A DNA stretch of 64,000 nt from Streblospio benedicti (GCA_019095985.1 CM032659.1:29134350-29198349); one strand, 5' to 3'. Shown: positions 21,950-35,340, counted from the stretch's first letter. Numbers and translations are program-made. The notes: generated from the sequence alone by a model not told the origin.

Positions 21950-24010
21950 GATTCTCAGAGAATTCAGCCTTTATCTGCGACTGCTCAACGTGATATTTCA
22001 TAAATTCCACGAATATGCCATAGATAATTAAATGCGGCCTTCTTTACAGGAATTGTGAGAAAAGCATATATTTAATATGTCATAATCTTATAGGCTATGA
22101 ATATGTGAGAAAAGGGGCACCTTTTCCAACTTTGCTACTTCAAACATATATATCATTCAACTAGGATGTTTAGTTATTTGCCCGGCACTGATCAATTATT
22201 TATAACTAAATCAACTGGTATCAAATTATTTTTTGTTGAAATCACAACACATTTATTATTAGCTATTAATAATCTTACATATATTATCTTATCAGATGTC
22301 TCTCGAAGAAAATGACACTATTTACGGGAATTGATGCATTAACAGCTGTCAGGGTAGGATTTGCTAATTTGCCTACAGATTCGAGTTCAAAACATTGTTG
22401 CTGCTATTTTGTAAAATATATTTATAACCTTGCATGTGATTAACAACAGCTTTTGACTTATAAATATATTTACACTTAGACAGCATGTAGGAATCTGAAG
22501 GAACTACACATTGAAAGTTCCACTATTGACCCTCTATATATTATATATGGTGTTGTATCATAATATTGCCACGCAACTGCTTTCCATGTCTATGCTACTG
22601 GGAAAGAAGGTTTGGAAGATTTTTGATTTTCATCAATCTATTATAATGAGCATGTATGTTGCATTAGACTAAACGTAAACCAACAAACCTTACAACTATA
22701 TTATATAGTCATACTTCTGAAATGGGTTTTGAACAAACGATTCATATATTGTATGATGATTATGCGTTGTGTTTGACTTTGGTGTTTGGTATATTACTCG
22801 AGTTTTCCACAAACATTACCAATGATGAAACATTATCAAAGACTTTCCATTAAAGGAATGGTGAAGCAGTTCTAATGTGTGCATTGAACTCAAGAAGATA
22901 ACATTTAGGATATGACCAGAACTGACCTGAACTTTTTGCTATGGACAATTCTTTGCGGCTTGTGATTATTCCAGATTGCATTGTGTTTACTGAACACTTA
23001 CATTTGAGATTAAAATGTCAGTTACTTGCAGGTATATGTAGTGATGTGATGCCTACAAATGAAATTTTAAACGTCATGTGCATTTATTTATTCATCTATT
23101 TTTAATCACTTTCTATGGCTATAAATATAAATATTTGACAATAGATGTGCTGTAAAATACAATCGTTTCTAGAATGCATAATAATCTTGATAATCTTTGT
23201 TTATCGAAATATGTTTATTCACTCAATTCTTTGTAGAATAGCCTATTTATAATGGTGCATGTTTGGACAACACGGAGATATTTGAACTAAACGTAGTATG
23301 AGCGGCAGTTGTTGCATAACATTGTTTAGTATATTATACAATGTGTTATTAGACAATTGTTGTTTTGTTATTGTAAAATGTTCATAAATAACTTGTAGAT
23401 TTACATTATGTATGTACTTTTTTATATTGTATCTTGTTTAAGGTACATGTATCCTGTTTATTACATCTTCTTTTCTGTACATATCGAGATTAAAATTGAT
23501 TTTTTAAAGAATGATAATCTATGATATTAGACGTTTCGACAAATAAGTTCAAATTTAGTATCCAAATACAGAAAATTTCTTTATAAACAAGAATGAAGCC
23601 ATCTGTAGTATACCAAATCAAACAACTTGCAAATGAATTTTTATCCATGTGCGAATTGAACCTCATTGAATTAAAAGATGGTTCATTATATTTTTTATAT
23701 TGGGAATCCTTGCAATATAAATTTGTTTAACATTCAATGGTTGTTGTGGAGAGAATATGGCTACAATTTGGAAAATATATAGTTTAGAAACTGTACCACG
23801 TTGTTGTTTTTTATATTCAGCTGATATCATACATCACATACAATGATTCAGTCTAAAAAAGATAGATTTTCTAACGGTAATCATATAAACTTAACTTCAC
23901 GTATTGACTTCTATTTATGAAATATGACGATAAGAAATCACTAGTCGAAGAAAGTGCGATTGGTATTAAGTAAGATCCGCAACATTTCTATTGGCCAATA
24001 TAACAAATAG
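21950..24010. repeat. Conserved 3' flank of FREP copy 1
   Basis: About 2 kb of non-coding sequence matches, in reverse orientation, 33240-35340 (downstream of copy 2) and 49010-51167 (downstream of copy 3). Homology stops near 24010. It includes a short frame at about 23593 (MKPSVVYQIKQLANEFLS...) discussed at 33530-33718. Confidence 0.8.
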
Positions 24011-24082
24011 CGTTGGAATTTATTATATTCATAACAATTGTGCACTTGGTGATAAGTTTTTTGAAATTTGGCGCCATGATTG

Positions 24083-24372
24083 AAGGGTACAGTCGATTAT
24101 CCACTGTGTAATTGTTGATGTGCAATGCAGAAAAAAGCACATTTGTAGCTATGCAATGTCTGTAATCAATGTCAGTAAACTATTAGCTGGGTTGTGAGAC
24201 AATAGTTGTTTAATACCATCATCCCAAGCAGTGGGCCCTTAAAAGGTTACACGGACGAACAGTTGTCTCTGTAACTCCTAGCTTACATACTTGGTCAAGT
24301 TATCATCTCAACCCAGAGGTCGGGTTCAAATCTCACAAGAGGTCGACAATTTTGGGACGTCTAATTTATTGG
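24083..24372 (+). mobile_element. Repeat containing a tRNA-derived SINE, family S2
   Basis: The block matches 63708-64000 almost throughout. Its second half has tRNA-like boxes (TTGGTCAAGTTATCATC and GGTCGGGTTCAAATC) also seen at 41650-41830 and 56215-56370. Confidence 0.6.
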
Positions 24373-24619
24373 CATTTTCATTCGAAAGGGAATATTCTAA
24401 TGAGTTTTCCCCACCCTTGCTCGTGAATTGATTCTATTCCCTATCTCTATGTTCTCTATACCAATCAAGTTCCTATCACTGTTTTTGACATAGCTGATAA
24501 CAGGTTTTAATGTGGTGAGCCTTTCTGCATTTTGATGGTAAAGAGCACAAATAATCAATACGAACGGGACGTGTCAAGCAAGATCCCGTGTCAACAAAGG
24601 GCACCAGTAGCTCAATGAT

Positions 24620-25780
24620 GAGTGTGGGCACAGGCTCCGCCAAGTCTCTTTGATAAGGAGACAGAAGACCGGCTGTTGGCGTCCCCCACCACCTCTCTTC
24701 CCAAGGCGGAGGAAGGTGACAAGGCGCCCCAGAAGAAGCCACAGAAGAAGAAGTCCAGTGCTACAGTGAGCAGTGCCAGTGTCACCAAGAAGGGTAGCAC
24801 GGCAGCATCTACAGACAAGCCACGGTGGGTCAGCAGTAGTTCCTCTTCAGCCACGAAGACGACGCTGTCCCTGAAGAAGAAGAAGTCGAGAAGCACTGGG
24901 TGGGGTGGGGCTGACCGTGTCAGACTGACGAGTCCTCTGGCGGTACAGTTCCAGGTTGTGCGTTGCTCAATGCGAGCGAGAGCCCAGCGACACCGACGCG
25001 GTGCAGCGAAATCATGGTAGCTGGGATGCCATGGGAGTAAGGATTGTTCTCGCGGGTGACCGGACCAGTTGCCACCGGCCCCGTAGGTGTTGAACTTGTC
25101 AGTTCAAGAGCAATCCGCCCTACAGTGGTCAGATTGTCGTTGGCTAATCGTACTCTACATGGTACACCCGTCTCGTAGCCAGCGGCACCCCCAGATTTCT
25201 TTCCGCCCTTTTTTGATAATAAGTCCCTTCCTGTAAATAATGTTCGTTTGTTTTACTAAGTAAGTCGCGGTGGATCAATCCCCTTTTTGTAATTATCACG
25301 GGATCCACATCAGCTTTTTAGCAAGTTTATTCGTTTGGCGTCCTGTCATTGTTTATGTTTAATGTTTTATATCTTACAGGCGTTTATACAACGAAACCCA
25401 GGTGGATGGGGAGCTTAATGTGATCCGTTTCAGGTGTTCGGCGCAACTTCCGCGAGAATGATTGTTATCAGCGGACCTCTACCAAGTTCAGCAGAAGCAG
25501 CGTCGCCAGCGGACTTAACCGCGAGGGCGTCGCACGCGAGGAGTTACGTTGGCCGCGGAAGTAACCGCAGGTCATCGCAGCGAGGGCGACGAAGGATATG
25601 TCCGGCACACGCCGTGTGCTCTCGCGGTGGAACCCGTCGCAGCCAGAAGCCCGCCCGCATCTACACACTTTTTGGATACTGTTTATATTTTGTTATGTAA
25701 GTTTCCATGTGAATGCTTCACGCCCTTAAAAGCGGAGTGTTCCAGTCCCATGGAATCTGGGGAGTGTGTAACAAAATAGA
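24620..25780 (+). mobile_element. GC-rich, once-coding segment, possibly LTR-retroelement debris
   Basis: Codon-like composition and a Lys/Ser-rich stretch (24622-25020, with KAPQKKPQKKKSS), followed by Arg-rich frames at 25434-25700, stand out from the AT-rich surroundings. The layout loosely resembles the decayed remains of a Gypsy-like element, but no diagnostic domain or terminal repeat was found. If it is one, it is old and broken. Confidence 0.25.
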
Positions 25781-26093
25781 TCTCTTGTAAGTCATCAGTG
25801 TTCAGGAATGACAGCATTCCTGTAGTTTAAAGTAGGCTGTAATATATATATGTTGCACTGACTAAGTTAGTTCCCCTTCGTTACACACACCTTGTAAGGA
25901 CTTGTTCTCTTTACTATGGCCACTGTAGGATTAGTGAACCAGTACACTTAAGTACTGGGTTAAGAGACATTAGGTCTCAGTTCTATCCTAGACGCTGTAA
26001 TGGGGCAGCAAGGTAGGGCTCGGCAACCTATTCTCGATGAGAATAGGCCCTTAAGAAACATCTTCCTTCTGAGCATCAATTCTTTTTGATGAC

Positions 26094-26430
26094 TTGACAT
26101 CTTATTTAAAAGAAAATCATGTTGCTGGTGATAGTATGAAAAAATTTTGCAAAAAAAATATAATTAATACATTAAATGGATACAAAGCTAAACCTATTGA
26201 GCATGAGGAAAAATTGTATGTGCCACTTGTTTCTGTGATCAGATTTATTTATGGATGTATGGATAAGTTGATTTCTTGCCATGAATTTGCAAAAAATTTA
26301 ACTTCAGCTGTTTTCAATGGAGAGCCAAAGGATACTCGGACAATATATATGATTTGCATCTTAAAAATAACTAATGATGATGAGAACCCTGTAATCAAAT
26401 ACTTGCCAGAAAACTATCATACATGAAGAG
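26094..26430 (+). other. Unrecognised open frame of about 110 codons
   Basis: An AT-rich but protein-like frame (DDLTSYLKENHVAG, EEKLYVPLVSVIRFIYGC, KDTRTIYMICILKI) with no close ATG context and no splice partner that I can show. A second Lys-rich frame follows at 26551-26772. Could be an isolated exon or an element fragment; not named. Confidence 0.25.
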
Positions 26431-27000
26431 AATATTCCAAATATTATTATCCATTCATAAACAACACTTTGATGAGTTTGTGCATGGAAAAAAAAAATTT
26501 TATATTTGAAAAAACAATTTTATTTGTCCCACAGTCACAAGTCATAATTTGTGAACAATCTTGAAAAATGCAATCAGGCAAAGGGAAATTTTTATGATGA
26601 TTGCAAAATGGCACAAAACTTTGGTAAAACAATTACATATCTATCCAGTGAAACAGTTAAAAAAGACGATGAAAAGAAAAAGAAATTGGAAAACAGCTAT
26701 TTGATGATGTCCACGTATATAATGGCCGTCTGCCACATAATAATTGCGGAGTCGAAACTGCGCCTCCTGTAGTAGTGTGTAATATTAATGTTGGTGTTGG
26801 CAGTACTGTGAGAGAGATCAGCGGGCTTTAAAGACGCAAATGCAGTATGCTCCGGCAGTTGCATTTGTATCTTTACATTGCTTAAAACCGCTGCTCTTAC
26901 AGGTAAATTATTTGTGTTTTATTTATTGTACCTTGTGTGATTTTTTAACAGTTCTTGTGTATTTTTACTAGTATATATTTGTATTTTTTTAATGTTTTTT

Positions 27001-27340
27001 TTTTTAAAAAAACCAGTTGATTTTTTATTCCCTTTTCATTGCTTTAAAAAACCGCCCTTTTCGGGAAAATTTTAACCAACAAAACAGNNNNNNNNNNNNN
27101 NNNNNNNNNNNNNNNNNNNNNNNNNNNNNNNNNNNNNNNNNNNNNNNNNNNNNNNNNNNNNNNNNNNNNNNNNNNNNNNNNNNNNNNGGGTTTTGGTTTT
27201 TTCCCAATTTACTTAAAAAAATTTTTAAATTTGGCCCCCTTTTTTTGCTTCCTTTTTTTTGGAAAATTTTTTTTTAGGTTTTTTTTAAAATTTTAAAATT
27301 TTTAGAAAATTTATTTAGTGTATTTTTTTTTAAATTAATC
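27001..27340. other. Low-quality sequence around a 100-N gap
   Basis: N run at 27088-27187. Both sides consist of inflated homopolymers (runs of T, A, C and G), as seen at the ends of poor sequencing reads. Do not interpret frames here. Confidence 0.8.
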
Positions 27341-27526
27341 ATTTTTTATAGTAGTTTCATTAGAGGTAATTTTGTACAAAATCAGTATTTAACGTGTATT
27401 ATGGTTTAGTGTATAATGTCAAAACATTATCATTCTTGATGGTATGTATAATAGCTATTCAGTATTCTTGTTCGTAATAGTATTATTATGTTTTGTGTAT
27501 GTATGAGCATTATGTATGATGTTGTA

Positions 27527-27674
27527 GTATGTATGTATGTATGAAGCATGTATGTATGTATGTATGTATGTATGTATGTATGTATGTATGTATGTATGTA
27601 TGTATGTATGTATGTATGTATGTATGTATGTATGTATGTATGTATGTATGTATGTATGTATGTATGTATGTATG

Positions 27675-27705
<31 letters not shown>

Positions 27706-27861
27706 TAATGTATGTATGTATGTATGTATGTATGTATGTATGTATGTATGTATGTATGTATGTATGTATGTATGTATGTATGTATGTATGTATGTATGTA
27801 TGTATGTATGTATGTATGTATGTATGTATGTATAACGTGTATGTATGTATGTATGTATGTA

Positions 27862-27892
<31 letters not shown>

Positions 27893-28112
27893 TGTATGTA
27901 TGTATGTATGTATGTATGTATGTATGTATGTATGTATGTATGTATGTATGTATGTATGTATGTATGTATGTATGTATGTATGTATGTATGTATGTATGTA
28001 TGTATGTATGTATCTATGTATCTATGTATCTATGTATCTATGTATCTATATATCTATGTATCTATGTATCTATGTATCTATGTATCTATGTATCTATGTA
28101 TGTATGTGTCTA
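27527..28112 (+). repeat. Long (TATG)n array passing into (TATC/TATG)n
   Basis: More than 480 bp of TATG units with a few interruptions (near 27704, 27834 and 27861), then TATC/TATG alternation from about 28013. The long Met-Tyr-Val-Cys frames it creates are not genes. Confidence 0.98.
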
Positions 28113-28129
28113 TGTATGTATGTGTGTAC

Positions 28130-28760
28130 GTTTGTCTCCGGGTAAGCTACAGCTTTTACGATTAGCCCTATTTCATTCAAACTTTACACAACTATTTGGT
28201 ATGACGCAACATCAAAGTGATTCGATTTTGGGCACTTTGCCAATTAAAGTGTGCTTTCCATAGTGCCATTTTGGGTCCATTTTCAATATTTACTGCAATA
28301 GTTTTGTTGATGCTAGTGAGAAAGCATTCAAACTTTATACAACGCTTACATGCCTACTGAACATTAACTGTATTCAATTTTAGCACTTTGCCAATTAGAG
28401 TTTACCTTTCAGAGGGCCATTTTAATTATTTTTCTTTCTATTTTTCCACTATAATTTCACTACTGTTCGAAATATGACCACCGAATTGGCATAGTGGTTA
28501 TATTGAAATAAAAGTGATCAGGGAGCGCAGCGTTACCATATTAATGTCAACTCATGGGCAATAGATACTAAGTATTTACTTTAGCCATGTTTAGAAAGCA
28601 CCTGCAATCCAATGCCAATAACATAGATGTAGGATGAGTCACGCATCAATTAAGTCTTTTTTTCTGTTTTGATTGCAAAGCAAACATCTTTATTGTCCAT
28701 GGGTTAAAGTTGCTCTAGCGACGCTGTGCTCTCTGAACACTTTTGATCTAGTTTCATGTT
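28130..28760 (+). repeat. Microsatellite-linked dispersed repeat, second copy
   Basis: Homologous to 13045-13660, including 'gccaattaaagt', 'actcatgggcaatagat' and 'gcacctgcaatccaatgcca'. It also follows a tetranucleotide array. Confidence 0.6.
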
Positions 28761-28859
28761 TTGCTTGTCTGTTTTATATTCTATAATTATTATATGTCGT
28801 AATGTGCATTTTAAAACATTGAGTTACGAATAGAGTAATATCAAATCAAATATGTGTTC

Positions 28860-29825
28860 CAACAATGTGTTATGGCCTTGAGGTTTTGCCATTGAAAACG
28901 TCCTCCATAGCGTGCCTTGAACAGGCCCACTTTCGTATGGCAAAGCTGGTGCAAGGAGCTCCAAGTCAGACTGCAAATCCAGCAGTCCTTGCACCATTAG
29001 GATGGAAACTTATGGAATCTCATATTGATTATATTAAACTTATGTTTTCGTGGAGAATTTTACTTCTTCCGGTAGACTGCTTTTACAAGATTATTGTCAT
29101 TATGAGATTGTTTCACTATGTGTATAAAGATACCAATGCTTGTAATATTACTCCTATTTATGATATTGTTAATATATTTAAGAAATATAATCTATTGTTA
29201 TTGCTAGACAGATCTTTAAAAGGTGGAGATTTCATGAGGCTCTCTAGTTTCAAGGGAATAACCATTTAAGCAATTTCCACCCATGAATACTCTAGGTTTA
29301 CTTCATCATGTATGATATCTAAGAATCTAACACTATTTAAAAATTGTACTCAAGATGTATCCATGTGGGTCTGGTGGAAATATGCACATAAGCATTGCAA
29401 GGAAGTTCATAAGATTAAATGTATGTTTCGGTTATTAATAGGGCAGAATTGTTTGAGAAGTAGTGTGTCATGTTTTGATAAAATATCACCATTGTGTATT
29501 AATTGTACTGCTAGGCAAATAGAGTCTGTGGAGCATGTACTATTTCAGTGTACATATTTTGAACACATCAGAAAACCTTTACGGGCGAAAATTTTGAGGT
29601 GCTGTTCAGTGACCTTACTATACGTACTGAAATCATTAACATGAACACTAATACAAGAACTATCTTTTTCCTCTCTGGTATGAGAACGTACGTACCTGAG
29701 TGGGATGATGTATATACATCAATTTTGAATTATTGCTATTCTATATATGTAGCAAGAAGGAGATGGGAAAATGATTCTACAGTGATTTGTTCTGTTTTTG
29801 TCCAATCAAGACTCTCAATTTAATG
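28860..29825 (+). mobile_element. LINE 3' end (RT C-terminal region and zinc knuckle)
   Basis: Frames include CYGLEVLPLKTSSIACLEQA, VQGAPSQTANPAVLAPLGW, then SMWVWWKYAHKH and the knuckle CINCTARQIESVEHVLFQC, and a tail ending near 29823. This is the typical C-terminal third of a CR1/L2-like or related LINE ORF2. 5'-truncated; at least two frame breaks separate the pieces. Confidence 0.7.
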
Positions 29826-29907
29826 TTGTAATTATGTATTTCAGTTTGTATTATTATCATTTTGTATTTTATGTTTGTGTAATGTATATCATATATATCT
29901 TTGAAGG

Positions 29908-30039
<132 letters not shown>

Positions 30040-30478
30040 TCACCAGTTTAAATTAAATCAATGCGTTACCAATACAAAATCCTCCTTTTCAAATTTTATC
30101 TGCTTGGATTGATTTTTTGTATTTCTAAAATCAGGTTTTTAAAGCATGAGAAAAAAATAGTATGTCTGACTTAGTAGACTTAGTGGATTAGTAAGTCAGA
30201 GGAGAAAGTGATTGCATAAAAATACTGGGAGATGAGTCACTTATTTGTGCATATTTTGTTTTGTATTATGGGTTTTGCAGTGTGCATGTAGTCATCAATT
30301 TCGTAGTAAAGTTTTTTTTTTACCACCAGCTATCTAGATGCATGATACTATATTGAGATTAGACGTGTAAACAAATTATGTACATTTCCAAAATTTAGAT
30401 AAAAGAAAAATAATCCTCCGCTTGTTTCTAGGCAGTGGCTATTCGTATTATTATTCATATTTTATTTTAGTGAAATGA

Positions 30479-32460
30479 GGAGGGGGTGAAACAGGGGTCC
30501 TAAGTTCCATGCTTTCTACTATTTTTCCACTATTTCTTCACCCCATGTTCCATGTTCCACTATCCCTTTGCCCCTATGTTTCATGTTCCACTATAATTTC
30601 TCATTACATGTTCCATGTTCCACTATGAAAATGATCCCAAGAAAACAATTTTGAACACATTTAGCAGCAATTCTTTATTATATGTGGACCCGAATCAAAT
30701 ATTTATATAGTCCTAATATTTAACCAAATCAAAAAATCTTCAGTCCTGATAAAGGCAAGATATACTAATAGGGTCATAACTAATAAAATAGGTAAAAAAG
30801 AAAAACCTAGCGGACAAAAATATATCACAAAAAGTATATCCCTGGGTTCCGAACAGACCGATAATGTACTGATTAGTGTTAATTCTTTGATGCATAAATG
30901 AACATTCATGTGGCTACATGTATGTGCAAGTATAGAGAATTATTTTCTAACATTTTTGGCATTCTTATCTGATGTAGCAATACTTGTACCAGAGAGATCA
31001 CCAGAAGCCAGAAGCCTCTACCTCTCATGTACCAGCATCACTTTCTTCAATGATCGATGCTTCTTCAGGTTCTTGTATTGATGACACTGTAGTGATTTCT
31101 TTTATCATAACCAAGGGCGTAAGAAGCTTTTTGTAAGGAGGGGTTCACATTTGCGAGGGAGCAAACAGCGACTGGGAAGGGGGGGGGGGGAGACTATAGG
31201 ATATTGCATGAGATAGCTTTCAGCCTATGTACAGCTCATGAACGAAACAAAAACATGGATTTTGCTTCATTTGATGTGACACAATTGATCTTTGCAAATC
31301 ACTGTTCAATTCTATAATATGGGTATGTAGACTGAAATTTTTCAACAATTTTGCCAATATCTATTTGGTTGTATTAAAGTGAGAGGAGGGTTAAGAAGCG
31401 CAAACAATGGTGATAACTGTGCTATGGTAGGGTGGTCTGGGGGCATGCTCTCCCAGGGAAATTTTGAAATTTTGTGTACTCACATGTGCAATCTGAGGCA
31501 GCCATTTTCTGCATCAATTTTTATTATATAAAACTGTAAATTCAATCATATGCGTCTTTTTAAACACATCGAGAATGAGTGTGAACCTTCAAAGCCATAT
31601 TCTACCACCCAGCGCAGATCCTGTGTGCAAAGCCATTATAAATATGGATACTCTGAAATTGACCTATTGAAACTATGGAGTAGGGGGTGCAACTGTCTAC
31701 GAGCACTTACTGAGCATTCACACTCAGCACTGTAGTGTATATGTGCCAATTTTGGGCAGTGTAATAATGTTGAGGAAAAGGTAACTGTTGCAAATCTTTA
31801 TATTAGAGGTTTTAGTTAGGTTGATACAAATGTAAATGTGGTGGTTCATAGTTGCGATCCAAGTCTTGCTTACACGACTTTACATTTTACACCAGGTCAT
31901 TGGGACACTTATGCTAATTACTCACACAATCGCTCACTTACTCTTTCAATCAAATGACCTGTACCTAATTAACGTGTAGGTGCCACAGAGCTGTGTGCAA
32001 CTATTTAGGTATGAGTTTGCTCATCACCCACAAATAGAGCTGACTGGCAAGTGAACCCACGACCTTCTGGTCACGAGTTTGACTGCCTATTCACTCAGCC
32101 AAAGAAGCACATTAGGTAGATACTGTAGAAAATAAACATTGGCTGGAGGATTGCCCCGATTATGAAGTGTAGGATATCATATTGACCGCCACTACAATAC
32201 AATGTGGTCCTTATCATCTCTGCTTATGGTGCGTTTGAAACCTCTCCTCTACAAAAGTAGGGTAAAATTGTGTCAAAACACCATAAAATCGCGACAAAAG
32301 TGCGGAAAAATTGAAGGAATTGTCATGTTCCATGTTCCACTATGACTTTTTTTCACCCCTATGTTCCATGTTTCACCATTTTGTTGACCCCATGTTCCAT
32401 GTTCAACTATTTTTTTGACCCCATGTTCCATGTTCCACTATCCTGTGTCACCCCCCTATA
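30479..32460. mobile_element. Transposon-like insertion of 1.98 kb, present in unit A only
   Basis: Unit B has the uninterrupted site at 48179-48182 (ATGA). In unit A, ATGA flanks both sides (30475-30478 and 32461-32464), a likely 4-bp target duplication. Ends are imperfect inverted repeats: GGAGGGGGTGAAACAGG on the left, TATAGGGGGGTGACACAGG on the right read inward. Both ends carry subterminal direct repeats of 'catgttccatgttccactat'. No transposase frame; non-autonomous. Confidence 0.7.
31840..32115 (-). mobile_element. tRNA-derived SINE, family S3, inside the 2-kb insertion
   Basis: On the minus strand: A-box-like TTGGCTGAGTGAATAGG, then GGTCGTGGGTTCAC, then a body ending in 'aggtcatt'. 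Family members: 37060-37275, 52745-53075 and 63440-63605. Confidence 0.6.
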
Positions 32461-32464
32461 ATGA

Positions 32465-35340
32465 TATATCCTCCACATCGGGCATAGCTACAACCAGCGC
32501 ACTGTTTGCATTGTGTAAGTGGGACAGTTTCCATTACACGCTTTTGAACGTTTTCCAGTAATTAACTAGATCTATATGTTATGTTTCACATTTACAATCA
32601 ATGCATGGCCATATTTTACGATGCGTTCCACTACCTTGTTAAAGTACGATGAATATCTTTTAAGTGTCACTTTTGTCACTAAGAAGAAAATAGTCAGCAT
32701 AGATTTTGTTGCTAAAATAAGCTAACATTTTCCACAATTGATGTCTAATGGGGTAATTTTTCAGGATCAGAAAAACAGGTATCAATGCCTAACTTGCCAA
32801 TAGAGTACTAAAGCCACTTATCAAACTGTGCCCTTATGTGTAGACCCCCTTCCCCAACTCTCCTTCCCAGCTTCATCATGTAGCCATCAAGCATTATTAA
32901 AACCGTGCTAAATCAGAGCGTCTGCTGTGTCACTAGTAAACCACAGCTGGATGTGTATGCAACGACTTATGTGACTGAGCATAATGTGCACATGACAGTG
33001 AACAGTGGTGTTTTATTGATGAGTCACAACTGTGAATATATTACAATGCCTGACATGTAATGATAAATAATGTGCACATGCCACCGACCTTAATGGGTAT
33101 GTTTGTTTTCGATCCCGCATATCTTTGAACATAATATTTACAACCCAATCTTATAATTTTACTATCTTGTGATTATGGATTAGTCAAGTTTGCATTATGA
33201 CGGCTGTACAATGTACCACATCGACTTATTTATTTGTACTTTGTTATATTGGCCAATAGAAATGTTGCGGATCTTAATCATAATGTACCAATCGCACTTT
33301 CAATTTTGTTGACCAGAGTGATTCCTATCGTCATATTTTATAAATAGAAGTCAATACTTGAAATTAAGTTTATATGGTTACCGTTAGACATGAGTTTATC
33401 TATCGTCTATGCAAATGCGCAAGGTAATAATCGTTAGTGAAAATTACTTTTTAAACAAGTGAATCGTTGAATGTGATGTATTCTATCAGCTGAATATAAA
33501 ACAACAACAACATGGTACAGTTTTCTAAACTATATATTTTCCAAATTGTAGCCATATTCTCTCCACAACAACCATTGAATGTCAAATAGATTTATATTGC
33601 AAGGATTCCTAATAAAAAAATATAATGAACCATCTTTTAATTCAGTGAGGTTCAATTTGCCTATGGATAACAATTCGTTTGCAAGTTGTTTGATTTGGTA
33701 TACTACAGATGGCTTCATTTTTGTTTATAAAGAAATTATCTGTATTTGGATACTAAATTTGAACTTTTTTGTCGAAACGTCTATTATCATAGATTATCAT
33801 TCTTTAAAAAATCAATTTCAATCTCGATATACAGAAAAAGATGTAATAAACAGGATACATGTACAATAAACAAGATAGTATGTAAAAAAATACATAAACA
33901 TTGTAAACCTACAAGTTATTTATCAACATTTTGCAATAAAAAAACAACAATTGTCTAATAACACATTGTATAATAAACTAAACAATTTTATACAACAACT
34001 GCCTCTCATACTACGTTTAATTCAAATATCTCCGTGTTGTCCAAATATACACAGTTATGAATATGCTATTCTACAAAGAATTGAGTAAATAAACATATTT
34101 CAATAAGCAAGAAGATTATCAAGATTATTATGCATTCTGGAAACGATTGTATTTACAGCACATCTATTATCAAATATTTACATCCATAGTCATAGAAAGT
34201 GATTAAAAATAGACGAATAAATTAATGCATATCACATTTGATTTCATTTGTAGGCATTACATCACTACATATACCTGCAAGTAACTGACATTTTAATCTC
34301 AAATGCAAGTGTTCAGTAAACACAATGCAATCTGAAATAATCACATGCCGTAAAGAATTGTCCGTAGCAAAATGTTCAGGTCAGTTCTGGCCATATCCTA
34401 AATGTTATCTTCTTGGGTTCAACGCACACATTAAAACACCTTCAACATTCCTTTAATGGAAAGTCTTTGATAATGTTTCATCCTTGTTAAAGTTTATGGA
34501 AAACTAGAGTAATATACTAAACACCAAAGTCAAATATAACCATAATCATCACACAATGTATGAGTCGTTTGTTCAAAGCCCATGTCAGAAGTATGACTAT
34601 ATAATATATAATGTTTTAGATTACGTTTTGTCCAATGCAAAATACATGCTGATTATAATAGATTTGTGTAAATCTTCCAAACCTTTTACCGCAGTAGCAC
34701 ACACATTAAAAGCATTAGTGCTGCAATATTATGATACAACACAGTATAATAGTGGGTCAATAGTGGAGCTTTCAATGTGTAGTTCCTTCAGTATTCTACA
34801 TGCTGTCTGAGTGTAAATATGTATATAAGTCAAAAGCTGTTGTCAATCACATGCAAGGATAAAATATAGTTTAACAAATAGCAGCAACAATGTTTTGAAC
34901 TTAAATCTATAGGCAAATGGACAAATCCGACCCTGACAGCTGCTGATGCATCAATTTCCGAAAATAATTCTATTCTCTTTGAGAGACATCTGATAATGTA
35001 TGTATTATGATTAATAGGTATTAATAAATGTGTTATCTTTTCAACCAACAAAAAATAATTTGATAACATTTGATTTAATTATTAATAACTGATCAGTGCC
35101 GGGCAAATGACTAAACATACTAGTTGAATGAAGTATATGTTTGAAGTAGCAAAATTAGAAAATTTGCCCTTTTTCTCACATAGATCTCATAGGATTATGA
35201 CATATTCAATATATGCTTTTCTCACAATCCTCGGAAAGAAGGTCACATTTCATTTTCTATAGCATGTTCAATATATCTAAATTTTCAAATGGAATTTAAT
35301 TGGAATTCGTAGCAGAAAAAGGCTGCATTCACTGAGAACC
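32465..35340. repeat. Conserved 3' flank of FREP copy 2
   Basis: Matches 48183-51167 throughout, and from about 33240 on also matches the reversed 21950-24010. No gene other than the short frame at 33530-33718 is visible. Confidence 0.8.
33530..33718 (-). other. Short open frame in the conserved 3' flank (62 codons)
   Basis: ATG-started frame MKPSVVYQIKQLANELLS... ending WREYGYNLENI and a stop. The counterpart in copy 1 (about 23593 on) keeps the first 33 residues, then diverges in frame; the one in copy 3 (near 49500-49310) is interrupted by an insertion and a stop. Probably a decayed fragment of an unknown protein rather than a working gene. Confidence 0.3.

Noticed and set aside
24622-25020. 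Lys/Ser-rich frame as a host nuclear protein
   Set aside because: No splice partners or family match; setting and composition suit mobile-element debris better, so it is listed only as that, with low confidence.
27537-28263. Long frames of repeating Met-Tyr-Val-Cys
   Set aside because: Translation of a (TATG)n microsatellite; a tetranucleotide repeat stays open in every frame without stops, so length means nothing.
30507-32450. Repeated 'catgttccatgttccactat' as a CRISPR-like array
   Set aside because: Irregular spacing, eukaryotic context, and confinement to the two ends of a transposon-like insertion.
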